From Trichoderma breve (taxonomy: Eukaryota > Ascomycota > Sordariomycetes > Hypocreales > Hypocreaceae), in assembly GCF_028502605.1 (NCBI RefSeq), contig NC_079232.1:6696001-6760000 (forward strand): DNA of 64,000 bases, written 5' to 3'. Under the pieces are notes generated by a model. The model was not told where the DNA came from. It searched no databases and worked only from the letters and a program-made list of their open reading frames with translations. The first letter of the stretch is position 1. The number at the start of each line of letters is the position of its first letter. The translations under genes and the position numbers were made by a program. Below are positions 20,665-33,592 of this stretch, piece by piece.

Positions 20665-21213
20665 TTGCCGTATTTTTGGCATATCGATAGGAATAGGCTT
20701 CGCCCTCTCCAGCAAGCCGAGCAGGAAATAGCCGGGCTGCAATGGCATCTGTTTTCGGGTGAAAGGCGGTGGGATGCGGCTCCTCTACGAGCCAACTCTC
20801 CCAAATCTCTCGACGATTCCGACAGCTTCGCCACCAACGAATCGACGCCGCCAACCAGCCCAGACATTGCGACAGGCGAGCGCACGCCTTCTCCTAAGCC
20901 GAATCACCTTTCAGACTACCTTAAGAATTCGACCAAGCCCGCTGCCCTAGTCGAGCCGGAGCCTGCTCCGATGATTCCCCAGCGCTCTCTTACGTACACT
21001 AAGAAGAACTCGGTCGATGCCGTTGCCAGGTTGCGATCCATATCCCGCAATACTCGAGATTCAGATCTGTCTGCCTCACCTCGGAGTCTGCAGGCCTTCT
21101 CCCGAACTCCGTCCGTATCCGCGTTTGAAGAGTTTGTATTTTTTGGGCGGAAGGTCGGTGATCTATTCTGCGGGGCCTCATTTCTGAGAATAGCTGAATT
21201 GTTGAGAATGTAA
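20665..21213 (+). pseudogene. Gene fragment, Ser/Pro-rich regulatory-type protein
   Basis: Open frame of about 180 codons with consistent Ser/Pro/Arg-rich text (DSDSFATNESTPPTSPDIAT, TPSPKPNHLSDYLKNSTKP, SLTYTKKNSVDAVARLRSIS, ASPRSLQAFSRTPSVSAFEE). It lacks a convincing start and enters unrelated sequence near 21140. Last recognisable piece of the mosaic. It could also be part of a real small gene. Confidence 0.4.
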
Positions 21214-24054
21214 ACGTTAATGGGTATTTGGTCGCCCTTATTCTTTTTTCATCTCACAAACTTGCCAAAGAATTGCCCCGGTAAATCTCATGTAAACAGG
21301 CACATCCATGTGTCAGTATCGATGGACTGCAAATGATTCACAGCGGTAGGTACCTATGATACTTCTTAGGAGAGCTGGGACTGATTCATTACTGGTAGTT
21401 GAATCTTGATGAATCTTGAACAAAAGATTCATCCTAAGCAATCGGGTGGTTTTTGCGGTGATGCTGCTGCTGTATGTCATGTCATCAGTACCTGAAGCCT
21501 GCCGGCTGTACCACCGAAACTGCAGGTACCGCGATGCACTCACAGGGGGATGAAATGCACATGTATGCTATCCCTATCTCAATGATGGCAATGGACATTT
21601 ACCATGAATGCTATCATAGGTAGCTTGGTATTATCCTCATACAAGTATCTTTTACTGATGCTCTCGAATATTATCGACTTAATATGGGGCTGATAAACAA
21701 TGGATGGCTCATTATAACAAGGAACTATTTGGTGCAACCACGTAGCTAATAATTCATCAATGGCATGGATGGAGGCAGATAAAAAAATTCGAATTGATGA
21801 TTTATGCGTGTGTTCTTCTCATACATGCCAATGAATCCAGGTAAGATGCTGAAGGAGTTGCCTCTCGTCGATCATGTCACGTTACCCAATTCCCTCCCAG
21901 CCATGTTTTGGTCCCAATTACTTCGTAGATGATCAAATTGATTCTACTGAAAGCTCTTCGTACAATGAATAGCCCGGAGTGCCCGAATAGTTACACAAGT
22001 TTGAATGAATCCAGCGACCACAGAAATCCATCATTGCTTCAGCATTCAGCATTCTGCATTTCATCAGCATCACGCCCAGGCTACGTTGCGTGAAAGGCCG
22101 CAGTCAACGCCGTATCATCGACGACTCGTTTCCACTCCAATTGCTACAGGTCATCCTCATTTTCCCGAATCCGCCAAGTCCCATCTATCACGATCGGAGC
22201 TCGGCTGGCCACAGCCAAGCACGGGTAGCCACCAGCTAGCAGATGCTACTGTGGTTAGCACCATCTCGGGCGACCCCAGAGCCAAGACATCTTGGAGACG
22301 TGCTGCCACTGTCGTTACCTGGCTAGCTGAGCTCTGACACCGGAGCTGATGCTTGCAAAAAACGTTGCAGTGGCATGTCACTACAGCAAGAAGCTATTGA
22401 ACCGGCCACTGATAGTAGTAGATCAACTACTCCGATCCTCTCTCAGGCTCGTTTTCGGGTCAGTCTGCCACCGAGCAAATACCAATAGCAAATCCAAGCC
22501 CAGCAGCCACAATGCAACGTTAACCTTGAATACCTAGTAGTACTAATTCCCCCACCCTGGTTATCTCGTCCTCTGTGCCTGGAACCTCGTACCAAGTAAC
22601 TGCTTCTGGAGTAGGGGCCTGTGGCTGTCCCTTGGAGTGCGGGGGGACGTGGTTAAGACACTAATACTCGTACAGTATGTACGGTAACAACCAGGCTCAA
22701 GTACGAGTAAGCACGTATTATCTCGTACTCCATGGTGCCTGGGATAGCCGCGAATAACTGGAGCCAAGCCCGCTGGGGATCCGCAGATACTTGCCGCGCA
22801 TCTTCCTTTGCCATCTTCCGCCAAAGAGAAAGAAGAGATAACGAAGTACTTGTTGATAGAGCCAAGATGAGTCGGGCCATATCTAATCTGCTAGTTGACA
22901 TATGCTACGAAAAATACGCATGATTAGGGAAGATGCCGGAATTATCAGGCTGACGATATGAGTGGGAAGTGGATGGCCAAACGAGAAATCCATGCCTTGA
23001 GATTGTCAACTCTCCTCTCCATTCTCCGTTCCTGGTAATGGTAATACGAGCCACTCACTCCACCCCCGCAAATGGTCGAGGTTTTTTTCTCTCCCGCCTC
23101 TTTTTTCATCTGTCTTCATCTCCACTCTTTTCGCCTCTCCATCTCCATCTTTTGCCTCCATCCCGCTAATCATCCGCGGCTTGCCCTGGCCTGGAAAAGG
23201 GAACATCCACAAGTCTGGGGCAGAAACGAGCATCCATGGCCCTCCAGCAATTATCATGTCCTTGAAAAAGCCTGCTTGTGCATGATGGAATGATCCTGGG
23301 TCGATGTCTCAGGGGGGTTTCTGCCATTGGCAAGTCTAAAAATTGTTTCTTTTTAAGCTTCCCTTTAGGCTCTTGAGCAAAACGATATCCCTGCCAACCT
23401 CCCTGTCCGTCTGATAGGTGGAACAATCGTCGAGGAGCCATGCTAACCGTTGCTCTGCAGACTTCTGCACCGCTCTGCACCGCGCTAGCAACCTTGAACT
23501 GATAACGTGTGGGATGGGCCATGCACTCTCCAATCTCGAAACAACCACACTAGACAGTCGCTAGCTGGGAAGAGCCACAAGGTGTGCCAGTCCATTGAAC
23601 CCAGCAGTGTCTGATCGGCCTAAATGGTAACTCAAAAGCTGACAGTTATCACTCCTAGCTCTTCCCTTTGTACTACTCATGCCCCTTCGCATCACCTGTT
23701 CCATCGTACAGGTCGTCCCTAGTGGCAATCTCGTTACATCGGCCCAAAAGCTACTCCGAGCAGCCTTATCGGTCATGGCACTCCACCTCCTTACGTGGTA
23801 CGAGTATATATCCACCATTCCCTAGCCCTGATTTGCGATTTCCACAGCTCGGAAGTCGCTGTCCTGCGTCGTCTCAGCACCTGCTCAAGCTTGGCTGCAT
23901 CGTGTGGCTCTCAATCTCGACTGTGACGACCTCAGTCCTCTCCATCAGGAATCGCTCTCGAGGCTAGGTCCCAAGACCTCGTTTTATGCTTTCCTGCCTC
24001 ATTTGGCCGCATCAATTTTCATCAGCAACGGCGAGTCGCTAAAGTGTCGCAACA
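21214..24054. other. Intergenic, no gene recognised
   Basis: Only short frames on either strand. Palindromic GTAC-type runs (TACTCGTAC, GTACGAGTA) occur near 22660-22740 and 23800. The last few hundred bases are C/T-rich and should hold the promoter and 5' leader of the permease gene. Confidence 0.5.
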
Positions 24055-25775
24055 ATGGCGGAGAAGACCGACCTACAACGCGAAGAGACGCGGCCAGACT
24101 CGATTCGCGACTTGAAGCATGGCGGTGCTACGGCCGAAGCCATCGAGGCTATTCGTGCCGAGCACGAGCTCACCTTTGGGGAGGCCCTGAAGCTGTATCC
24201 CAAGGCCATTGCCTGGTCAGGCTTTGTGTCCATTGGTGTCATCATGCTTGCCTTTGATCCCCAGCTCATCGGAAACCTGTACTCAACACCACAGTTTGCT
24301 CGTGACTTTGGACACCTGTACAAGGGAGATGTAAGTCTTTCCTACCATCTCATCATTTACTTCAAGGAGCGTTGCTGACGGTCATGTGCAGTGGGTGATT
24401 GAAGCTTCCTGGCAGACGGCTCTCAGTATGGGCAACCCAATCGGACAAGTTCTCGGAGCACTCTTTGCTGCCTACCCCATGGATTACTTTGGTCGAAAAC
24501 TCACCTTTGCTGCCTGTGTCATCCTCACCGCTGGCATTGTCTTCATCCAGTTCTTCTCCAAGACCCTCGGCGTCCTTCTTGCCGGAGAATTACTAGCCGG
24601 CCTTGTTCTGGGAATGTTTGTCGTCATAGCGCCGGCTTATGCCTCCGAAGTCTGTCCCACTGCTCTTCGTGGTCATCTCACCTCATTCGTCAACCTTTGC
24701 TTCGTTATCGGCCAACTTCTTGGAAACGGCGTCACTGCTGGTACCTCTAAGCTCAAAAATCACTGGGCTTACAAGATCCCTTTCCTGCTTCAGTGGTTTT
24801 GGATCCTTGTCATCCTCCCTGGTATGGCTTTCATTCCCGAAAGTCCGTGGTGGTTGGTTCGCAAGAACCGCTTGGAGGATGCTGAAAAATCGCTGAGACG
24901 ATTGGCATCGCCCAAGGTCAATGTTCAAGCTACCTTGGCTTTCATTGTCGAGACGGATCGTTTGGAGCAGGAGCTCGAGGCTGGGAGCACATACTGGGAT
25001 TGCTTCAAGGGAGACAACTGGCGCCGAACTGAGATTTCTATGGGTGTTTACTGCACTCAGGTTCTTAGCGGCATCTACCTCATCAACTATGGCACCTTTT
25101 TCTTCCAGCAAGCTGGCCTTCCTACTGACCGCGCCTTTGACATGTCTGTTGGATTCTTGGGTAAGTTGTTCCACCGTAATAGTCTAATATCTAGCGTTAG
25201 ATCTGTTTTACTAATGACTCCTTTGTCCTGTAGCTGTTGGATTCGTCGGAACTCTCGTCTCTTGGGGTCTCATGCTGAAATTCGGTCGCCGCACGCTCTT
25301 CGTATCGGGTCTCGCATGGCTCGTCGTCCTTCAGTTCGTCATCGGCATCCTCGATTGCATTCCCGGCCGACCTTCCGGCGCCATCTGGGCGGAATCATCC
25401 CTCATGCTCATCTGGAACTTCTTCTACGACATCTCCATCGGCCCCGTCTGCTTCGTCCTGCTTGGTGAATGCTCGGCTACACGTGTCCGTTCCAAGACAA
25501 TCGCGGCCGCCACTGCTGCTCAGGGACTGTTGGGAATCGTCATGACCGTGGCCATTCCCTACATGATCAACCCGGAGCAAGCCAATTTGCAAGGCAAGCT
25601 GGGCTTCTTCTTTGGTGGCCTTGCTCTTATCTGCTTGATTTGGTCTTATTTCCGCGTTCCTGAGACTATGGGTCGTACCTTTGAGGAACTTGATCTTCTC
25701 TTCGACAAGAAGGTGCCTGCGAGGCAGTTCAAGGGCTACAAACTGGAGGGCGCAGTATCGGCGGGCGCGGCGTGA
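24055..25775 (+). CDS. MFS sugar transporter, alpha-glucoside/maltose permease type (528 aa, 3 exons)
   Basis: A plasma-membrane proton-coupled sugar porter of the major facilitator superfamily. Exons are 24055-24330, 24392-25160 and 25234-25775; introns of 61 and 73 bp. Visible signatures are PMDYFGRKLTF after TM2, YASEVCPTALRGHLTSFVN after TM4, PESPWWLVRKNR after TM6, KFGRRTLFVSG after TM8, and PETMGRTFEELDLLF at the C-terminus. The N-terminal soluble part contains RAEHELTFGEALKLYPKAIA, and FKGYKLE lies near the end, both typical of fungal maltose/alpha-glucoside permeases. Length fits the family. The ATG at 24055 (AACAATGG) opens the frame. Substrate is inferred from the subfamily only. 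Confidence 0.92.
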
Positions 25776-26854
25776 TTACACACGCGCAATCATGGATGGA
25801 AAGGAGGAGGAAGAATAGAGAATGGAAGAGAAGAGAAACAAAGTGGCCGGTCATTCCAAAAGGATGCCTCGCACTACGAATGACGAAAAGACGAGCTGAT
25901 CTTAATGAGCCCATAGGGTGGCTTAGAGGGAAGAAATGGAAACATTGGGAACATATCCTTGTGAGACAAGCCTATGTGAGTCCGTGTCTTCTTTCTCTTT
26001 CCCGTTTCTTCTCCTTGCTTTCATGTTTTTTCTTTATTGCACTGGGTTTTTATGGCATTAGATACCACTTGAACTAGTAATGAACATTCTTGAACAATCC
26101 TCAGTCCCCATTTTAGTGACCGCCTAATCCAGCTAGAAGAATACAAGGAGTGACTATTGTGAGACAACGGAAGATGTTTGACATTGAAGCCATTGTTCTC
26201 AGATCGAAACAGCGCCGATCGCTGATCATGGACGGCACTACCTATCTAATGGTTGATACAAGCATTGATTCCGATCTCACCAGCAGGCTCAACTATTTGG
26301 CCTTTTTAACAGATGATGCCCACTATACCATATCAAGTTACAATATTCATGCATATACAAAAGACAGCTTGATTGGATACCAGCTAACCGAATAAGCTCG
26401 GCGTCATCCTTCTCCTTTTTGATCGACTGACATTGTAAGTGGTCCACGGAGATTACGCCACGGAGATTGCAATCAAACCACCTCCTTGGCGTTTTCATGT
26501 CAGCGTTATACTAAGTTAAAATTATAATCGCATTAGAAAACTAAACTACCGAAGGGAAAGAAGGTATAATGTCAAATCCTAGTAATACAATCGCGCGATA
26601 TTCGAAACGTCTTGAATAGCGACCGGAACAACCTCTTAACACACATCCGTAGGCTAAATAACGGTTTGGACTGTCACCAATTAACACTATGTCGGCGGAT
26701 ATGCCTGTCCAAGCGTCATTTCAACCCTCAAACCTCTCCATCCGGTCGAAACTGCACCGGCCGTCTCCAGTGGCGGGGTATTCTCTCGTACAAAGTCATA
26801 GACGCCGTGGTCTATGATTCGCGCATCAGCGCAATAAGATGATAGAAAGCATTC
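25776..26854. other. Intergenic, no gene recognised
   Basis: Lies between the convergent ends of the permease and the SDR gene. Short frames only. Confidence 0.5.
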
Positions 26855-27908
26855 CTAAAGGCTGGACGATATACCGGGAGAGATTGTGTCGAGCTTGCTA
26901 AGGAGCTCATCAAAGAACCTCTTCTGAACTCCTTGACCCCACTGGTTTGTGACATGCTTCGCTGGCCTAGAACAACGGATTGGTTAGTTAGACAATTTCT
27001 ATGTAGTAGTGGCTGGTGAGTAGTGTCATCAATGTTACTTACACCTGGACCTTGCAGTTGGTTAGGTACTGGCCGTGGCTGCTTTCGTCCGTGAGGATCC
27101 CGTGAACCAAAGTGCGGCTCCCCTCTTCTGTGGAGCGAGCCATGATCTTCTCAGCGATTCGGACCCCCGCCGAATCTTGTTCTCTGGTCAAGTCGGACTT
27201 GCAGTAACTAGGGTTGGGAGTGTTGATGATGAATCTGCCCTTGGCTCTCTTGGCAATTTCCCGTACAGCATAAAGAACAAGAAGTTTTGAAAGTGGATAT
27301 CTCCCGCCCATATCGGCCTGTTTTACGTCATTCAGCCGATCCAGGAGGTTTCTGTCGTTGAGATCAGCGAGAGGAGCCATGTAATGCAGAGCGCTGTTGG
27401 GAATGACGAAGCGACATGGGTTGCCTGTTTGTTGTTCTGACCTGCGCATGGTTGGGAGGAGTGCGAAAAACAGGAGAAAGGTGTTAATGACGTTGACGTT
27501 GAGCGTCTTTTCGCTTCCCTCGCTAAGTACAAATTGGTTTGTCATGATGCCCGCGTTGGCCAAGACGCCGTCGAGTCGGGGCAGCAGAGCTGCTCGTTCT
27601 GCAAATGCTTTGACAGACGCCTGGTTATCCATGTCAATGGGCCACACCTCGATGCTTGAATCGAGCTTTCCAGTGGATTTGAGTATTTCTTTCTTGGCTG
27701 CTTCTCCCTTGGAGGGTGTTCGAACAGCCATGATGATCTTGCCAACACCGAGGCGAGAGAGATGGCGTGTGGACTCGAATCCGAGGCCGCTGTTTGAGCC
27801 AGTGACGACCATGATTTGATTAGAGAGGTCGTTTGGTGTATTTGGAATGGGGAGGGTGACAAAGACTCTGCCATAGATGACAGAGCCAAGCCCGTGTAGA
27901 GCAGACAT
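26855..27908 (-). CDS. Short-chain dehydrogenase (325 aa, 2 exons)
   Basis: An NAD(P)-dependent SDR of the fungal retinol-dehydrogenase/WW-oxidoreductase-like group. Exons are 27908-27043 and 26966-26855, separated by a 76-bp intron (gtaagt...ttctag). Seen: TGSNSGLG for cofactor binding, LANAGIMTN, the catalytic serine in VIPNSALHY, and YPLSK as the active-site Tyr/Lys motif. The spliced C-terminus (VPAKHVTNQWGQGVQKRFFD ELL) matches the family's usual end. The substrate is unknown. It starts 691 bp from the divergent regulator gene, so the two probably share a promoter region. Confidence 0.9.
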
Positions 27909-28599
27909 TATTGCTTAGGCTATCTCAGCGTGTCTTCGGAAGTGTGTGCAGCTTTCTTCGAATTGAATACTGGCTTGAGCTTGCGATTCAGATGGTGAAA
28001 TAATGGTTACTTCAGTGTTAAAGAGAAGATGCTCCTTGAATGAGTTGCGATGATGCGAGCCTGAGTATTGATGATGACAGCCACAAACGGAGATGCAGGA
28101 CGAGGCCTTCGCCGTTACCTTTAAATAATTTGTCTCTTCTTTCTCATCTCCGGCTGCCTATAAATTCTTCATTCTTCATCGCGACCGGTGTTAGTAAAGC
28201 CACCATCTTGAACACACATTTGCCTCCAATTTGGCATCGCCATCTCGACTTACAAGATTCCCGCTCCTATCCCCGACTCAGCTCTTCGCACCAGCCTGAC
28301 GGAATTTTGCCCTTTGTGGAGAAGTCCGGGGATAATATCTCCGCAATAGTGCCCGCTAAAGTCGCCGATCCAGCCATGACACGCTGAGCTAAGGAGGAAA
28401 TGGGCAATTAGCAAATGCTGCAAATCGATTTGCCGTAGTTAGGCTTGCCCGGAGTTAATATCCCCAAACGGGGTCATTAAATAGTCCGGGTGCTTTCGCC
28501 GATAACAGCCGGCTTTTCGATCTTCTACCACCTATCTCCTGATCTTCTCTTTTTCCACATTGTACACTTTTTTCCTTTGGTCGTTGAGGGAGTCGCGTA
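27909..28599. promoter_or_regulatory. Divergent promoter region, SDR and Zn2Cys6 regulator
   Basis: A 691-bp stretch between two head-to-head start codons with no convincing gene of its own. It contains CCGGG/CCGG-type GC-rich words (for example near 28450 and 28485), but I cannot assign a binding site for the adjacent regulator. Confidence 0.5.
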
Positions 28600-31062
28600 A
28601 TGGAGTTTGGTCCAAGGAAGATTGAAAAGCGGAACCGGGCCCCTGTGTCTTGCGAACCATGTCGAGCTCGAAAGTAAGCAATTGTCGTTCCACTGATACA
28701 CGCAAAGTCTCCGAATGAAGCCCAAGAGAAAACATGGGAGGAAGCTCACCCTTATGTTCCGCAGGCAAATGTGCAACCGCGGTCAGCCGTGCGAAGGCTG
28801 TACCAGGCGGAATCAAGCGTCACTGTGTCGATATGCTCCCAATGCCATCAGGAACAAGGCTCGCCCTCCCAAGGTTGGCAACATCCAGGAGCGGCTGGAT
28901 AACCTAGAGGTTATGCTGGCTTCGATTGCCGCGAATCCGGCCGCCGCTGGGATTGGCATAGGTGCGGCTCCCGGTACGCAGGCTTCGTCCAGCCAGAGGC
29001 GAATGCCGACATCTTCCTATGAACAGCCTCAGTCACCCTTCAAGTCAGCTCGATTCCGCCAAGACAATCACGCCTTACCGCCTGAGCTGCCTCATCGCCA
29101 CGAGTCTGGAGATGGCCAAGTCAGCTACATCGACCCCAGCCATTGGAGGGCCATCTTGGATGAAATCAAAGAGGTCAGAGAGCATCTGTCGGCCTTTGAC
29201 CGCCCTCTGGCGCAGGAGGAGCCGGAGCGCAAGAGCGTTGCCTCGGAAGACGGTGCCGGATTTATGTTTGGCAAATTTCCGGTGGTCGATCTCGAAGATA
29301 TCATCAGCACCCTGCCGCCGAGATCGGCATGCGATGCCCTTGTTGCCCAGTATTTCAACGCCAGATTCATGGTCCTGGGTGAGTCCACGGCAGTTCATTT
29401 TCATCTTTGGCCCTACAATTTGAGGTTTGGTGCGCTAATGCAAGCGGGCCACCTGCATGTCGTGTGTAGGCATCCTGCACCCGGTCAAGTTCCAAAGGGA
29501 GGTCAGTCATGTCATCAAGGATTAGTCAACACTTGACAGGTCGTTTTTCATGTTGCAACTAACCATTGGTGATGGATGCAGTATGAAAAGTTCTGGGACG
29601 CTCCCCTCAAAGCACCTCCTCTCTGGATTGCTCTGCTCTTTTCCGTTCTCAGCCTCACAACCACTCTTCGCAATGTCGCCGGTGGTTCGACCGGGCCCAA
29701 ATCTGCAAGGCCTACAGCCAAAACGCTGCAGCAAAGAACGGTTGAATGCCTGATCTTGGGACGTTTCCCTAATGCAAACGCGTATGCTCTAGAGGCCATG
29801 ATACTGCATCTCCAGAGCTGCTACCTCACTCTCAATAGGCTCGGCTCCGATCACTGGTTTGAGATGGGCACTTTGATTCGCCTTGCCTTTAGAATGGGCT
29901 ATCATCACGACCCGGACGGCTTACCAGGCATCTCAGTCTTTGATGGAGAGATGCGGCGGCGCGTTTGGCATAACATATTCCAAGTGGACGCGCTCATGTC
30001 TTTTCAGATGGGGTTTCCGAGCATGATTCCGACAGAATTCTGCGACACCAAAGTGCCGAGAAACCTGCAGTTCTCTGATCTTGAAATAAATATGACTTTG
30101 CTGCCTCCCGGGCGACCTCTGTTCGAAAACACTCCGATCAGGTATCCAATCGCCAAGTCTGGTGTCATGGCCGTATTCAAAAGGATTGTTGCGCATTCAC
30201 AGTCTTTGTCTCTCCCAACCTACGACAACACGATTATGTTAGATAACGAAATGAGGGAGGCGTACAACAACTTACCCGAAATCCTGAGAGGAAGAGACGT
30301 TGGTCGTTCTTTCATGGACCCATCGAACATCATCTTCGAGAGATGCACCATTGAAATGCTCTACTTGAAAGGTCTCATTGTTCTGCATCGGCGATACATC
30401 AGCTACGAGGTTGACGGCCGTCGATTTGAGCACTCTAGACGCACCTGTGCCGAAGCAGCTCTTGACATCCTGGCTCGCCAGGCAGATCTGCATCAAGCAT
30501 GTCAACCCGGAGGGCGCTTGTATGATGACCGATGGATGGTCTCTTCACTGACCATGCACGACTTTCTTTTGGCTGCCATGGTCATCTGTCTGGATCTTTC
30601 TGTTCGTCTCCGGCGTCCTTCAAGCGTGTTAGTGCCTGGAAAAGATGACGACGCTCTTACTGGGCGAGAATACCATGCACTGCAGAGATCGCAGACGATA
30701 TGGGCATCTAGTAGCCAGATGTCTCCAGAAGCACGTCTTGCATCTTTGGCGCTCGGCCTGATGGTGCAAAAAGTGGCTGACAAGGACGCCCGCCATATCC
30801 ATCTGTCCAAGGCTCCAGAAGAAGATCTGGCTGCTGCTGCTTCTACCCAAGAGCTTCCGTATGCAGGGCCCATGTCTCAGATGATTGATGGCACTGAAGG
30901 ATTGGACTGGGTAAGTTTGGATCAGGGCTCGTTGATCAGGTCAGAGGAGAATCTAACTCGAAGCAGGGCTTGCTGGACCAGTACTTTCAGAATCAGCCAA
31001 CGGATGCGTCACAATTGGATCCATTCAGCATTGATCCCGGTTGGTTTGACTTGCCGCTGTAG
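28600..31062 (+). CDS. Zn2Cys6 transcription factor with fungal_trans domain (714 aa, 5 exons)
   Basis: Exons are 28600-28673, 28765-29378, 29470-29501, 29582-30910 and 30967-31062; all phases agree. The Zn2Cys6 cluster spans residues 18-46 (C-x2-C-x6-C-x5-C-x2-C-x8-C) and is itself split by the first intron. A dimerisation-type helix follows (IQERLDNLEVMLASIA). The middle-homology region (fungal_trans) starts near ILHPVKFQREYEKFW and includes LIRLAFRMGYHHDP and MRRRVWHNIFQVDALMSFQM. Exon 3 is only 32 bp. The C-terminus has an acidic/aromatic tail (SIDPGWFDLPL) that could be an activation segment. It diverges from the SDR gene and probably controls it and perhaps the permease (inference). Confidence 0.92.
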
Positions 31063-33592
31063 AAGAGGTGGAAGGAGAAGTCTTGTGCAAACGCTTGACT
31101 GTAAAAAACAGGCCATGTTATGGTGATGCGAGAGAAGCAGTAGGGTGAAGATGGGTAAGAGGGAAGAAGAAAAGAGAAGAGAGAAAAAAGGAAGAAGGCG
31201 AGACTGCGAGCGATATTTCCTTTGTCTGGGAGAAATGGACAGTTTTCACTCAACGCTAATCGGGATATAGGATGGGGAATTACTGCCGGTAATTCACAAC
31301 GTACATCAACTAGGGCGCCGCCGCCGGAAATGCAGATGCAGCCTAATCTCAACGATACCCAAAGTACAGGAGGAGGACAAATGCAGGGATGCCAGCAATT
31401 TCGCTGGTACTTTTATTTTTACATGAGAAAACTCTTAAATAAATTCGGTTTTGATTCCAAGTCTACTGTATCATGTTCAATTGCTGTTCCTGTATTTGTC
31501 TTGCAAATACATGTAGCCAAGGTTCCCATAAGACGAGGGAGGGAAGAGACAAGTGATGACCTGGCTTTACTATTGTCTCACAAACAACTTGCTCTTTCTT
31601 TCTCAATAGGGATTATTAAACAATAGTTACTTTAGTTGACAATGTGCAATTGCAGCCCATTCATCGCTTGCGTTCTTGCAAACGTCCAGCTGTGTGGATG
31701 ACCCACAGTGAGCTAAGCCAGCCAGCAGCCGTTTGCCCACCCTGCTTTAAAATCCCCCCCTCAACTTTCTTGTTATTCTCCCACTGCTACTACTTTGTGC
31801 TTCTACCAAACATTTCTTCCTTTGTTCGAATTTCTTTTTGGTCTCCTTTGGGTTCGAATTTTACTCATTTTTTTCCAATCGTAAGTCTCCTCTCTTCCAT
31901 TTCATCATCCATCTTCAACAGTCTCCCGAAATCTTCGCGTCTGGACTCGACCTTTCAGACTGACCGTGGCCCCAGATTACATATTTCATCCTTATTTTAC
32001 GGTCAGCACCGAAATGCTGAAGATCGGATGGTGTCAGGAAAATGACACCGGATTATGCATCGGCCCATCTGCCGATGAACTCTTCCGACTCAAGGCAGGG
32101 TACTAGATTCTGCATCAACCCATCCCCCTCCTCCATTTATATCAATTCCTACCTGTTCGTCATTGCCACGGCGGTCCTCCAACACTCACTCGGGGTCAAC
32201 TCGAGTTATGGAATTTGCGAAGCCATGTCAACTCAAGTTATGGCATTTGCGAAGCCATGGTTGCCACAGATTGCATCCATGATTTCCTACAGGCTAAATG
32301 CTACAACTGAGGGGGACGTCTCTCTACTACATCTACTACATCTACTACATCTACTACATCTACTCGCCAATGCCACATCTATGGCTAGCGTTCAAACGGT
32401 ATGTTCAGTTCAGTTCAGCACAACAACTCAGTTGCACTGCACAACTCGCACATGAACCAGAGAGACTAACACTGCTGCAATCAAGACAGAAGTTGTCGTT
32501 GGATCACTGATAATACCGTTTATCCGCTGAAAGATACACGGCAGCTCGAAGAGGGACAGACATTCAATGCCTTCAAGGGTTACATTTTGCCTACCAAGAA
32601 AAGAACGCCAAGGTTCAAGTATGGCACGGCCCGGGGTCTACGAGAGGCCCAGGTCATGCCATAATGCACAAAATTCGCCGAACAACAGCGAACTCATCGT
32701 CAATAAATAGTCCGCGCCGGAAGCCCCGGGAGCCAGCCTCCCCTGTACTGGCTGGGATAGTGGCATCTGGTTCCATTCGCGGACCTGTGCAAAACAGTCA
32801 AAGGGTCTTCTGCCAAATAACAATAATGGCCAAGTGATAGCTCAGAATCAAGAGCTACACAACGACCAGAAGCTTCTCGCCTACCAGAGAACTGAAGATG
32901 CCAGCCGAAATTTCCTCAGACAGTTGAACCCCCTGTCCGCAGAGTTGCTAATCGCACCAACCAACAAAGGAATCGCTCTGCTCAGGTGTTGAGTTCAATC
33001 TCTGCCCAGCCATTCATCCCCAGAATAGTCTGCAGACTATACTGCCTCAACGGAGAATTCATCACATTCTCTTATGTACTCGTAAGTCTTGTGCATGCAC
33101 CCAGTCTGCTGTCAACACGCAGAATACGACAGCATGCTGACCCGCGTTGTCTATGGTTAATCCTAGCGTGTCTCCAGCTCAATGGTCAACCCGCGCTGTT
33201 CCCGCCATCGCTTTCGCGGCATCTTTCCAAATGTGGTATTTTAGTGTCGAGCTACTCCAGCATCTTGCGGTTGCGAGGAATGCGATCTCTTCCTATTGGC
33301 TGCAAATAGGCGATCATCCTAGCCACGATGCAGGAGTCGTCTAATGGCTGAGGTGGATTACGTCGACTTTTCGCGGCATCATCCCAAGAGCAGGAGAGGC
33401 TGAACATCTCGGTCTCTTTATCCATCGAGGGAGGATTGCCATGGAATCCTTCCATTGATTGTTGCGGTGCCTCCCCGAGGGTACCAAAAACTATAAATCA
33501 TGGCTGGCTCACTTCACAAATTCCAGAATTGCTGCTGTTTCATTGCGATTCAACTGCATCACATGTCTGGTTCTTGATAAGCAGTCATCGAA
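31063..33592. other. Gene-poor stretch with possible decayed reading frames
   Basis: No intact gene. An open frame at about 32487-32664 (NTVYPLKDTRQLEEGQTFNA) and another near 32000-32105 look protein-like but stop early and lack introns that would connect them. They may be remains of a decayed gene. The region upstream of 33593 should hold the promoter of the BBE gene. Confidence 0.35.
32324..32364 (+). repeat. 9-bp tandem repeat CTACTACAT
   Basis: Four perfect consecutive copies and a partial fifth. Confidence 0.9.
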
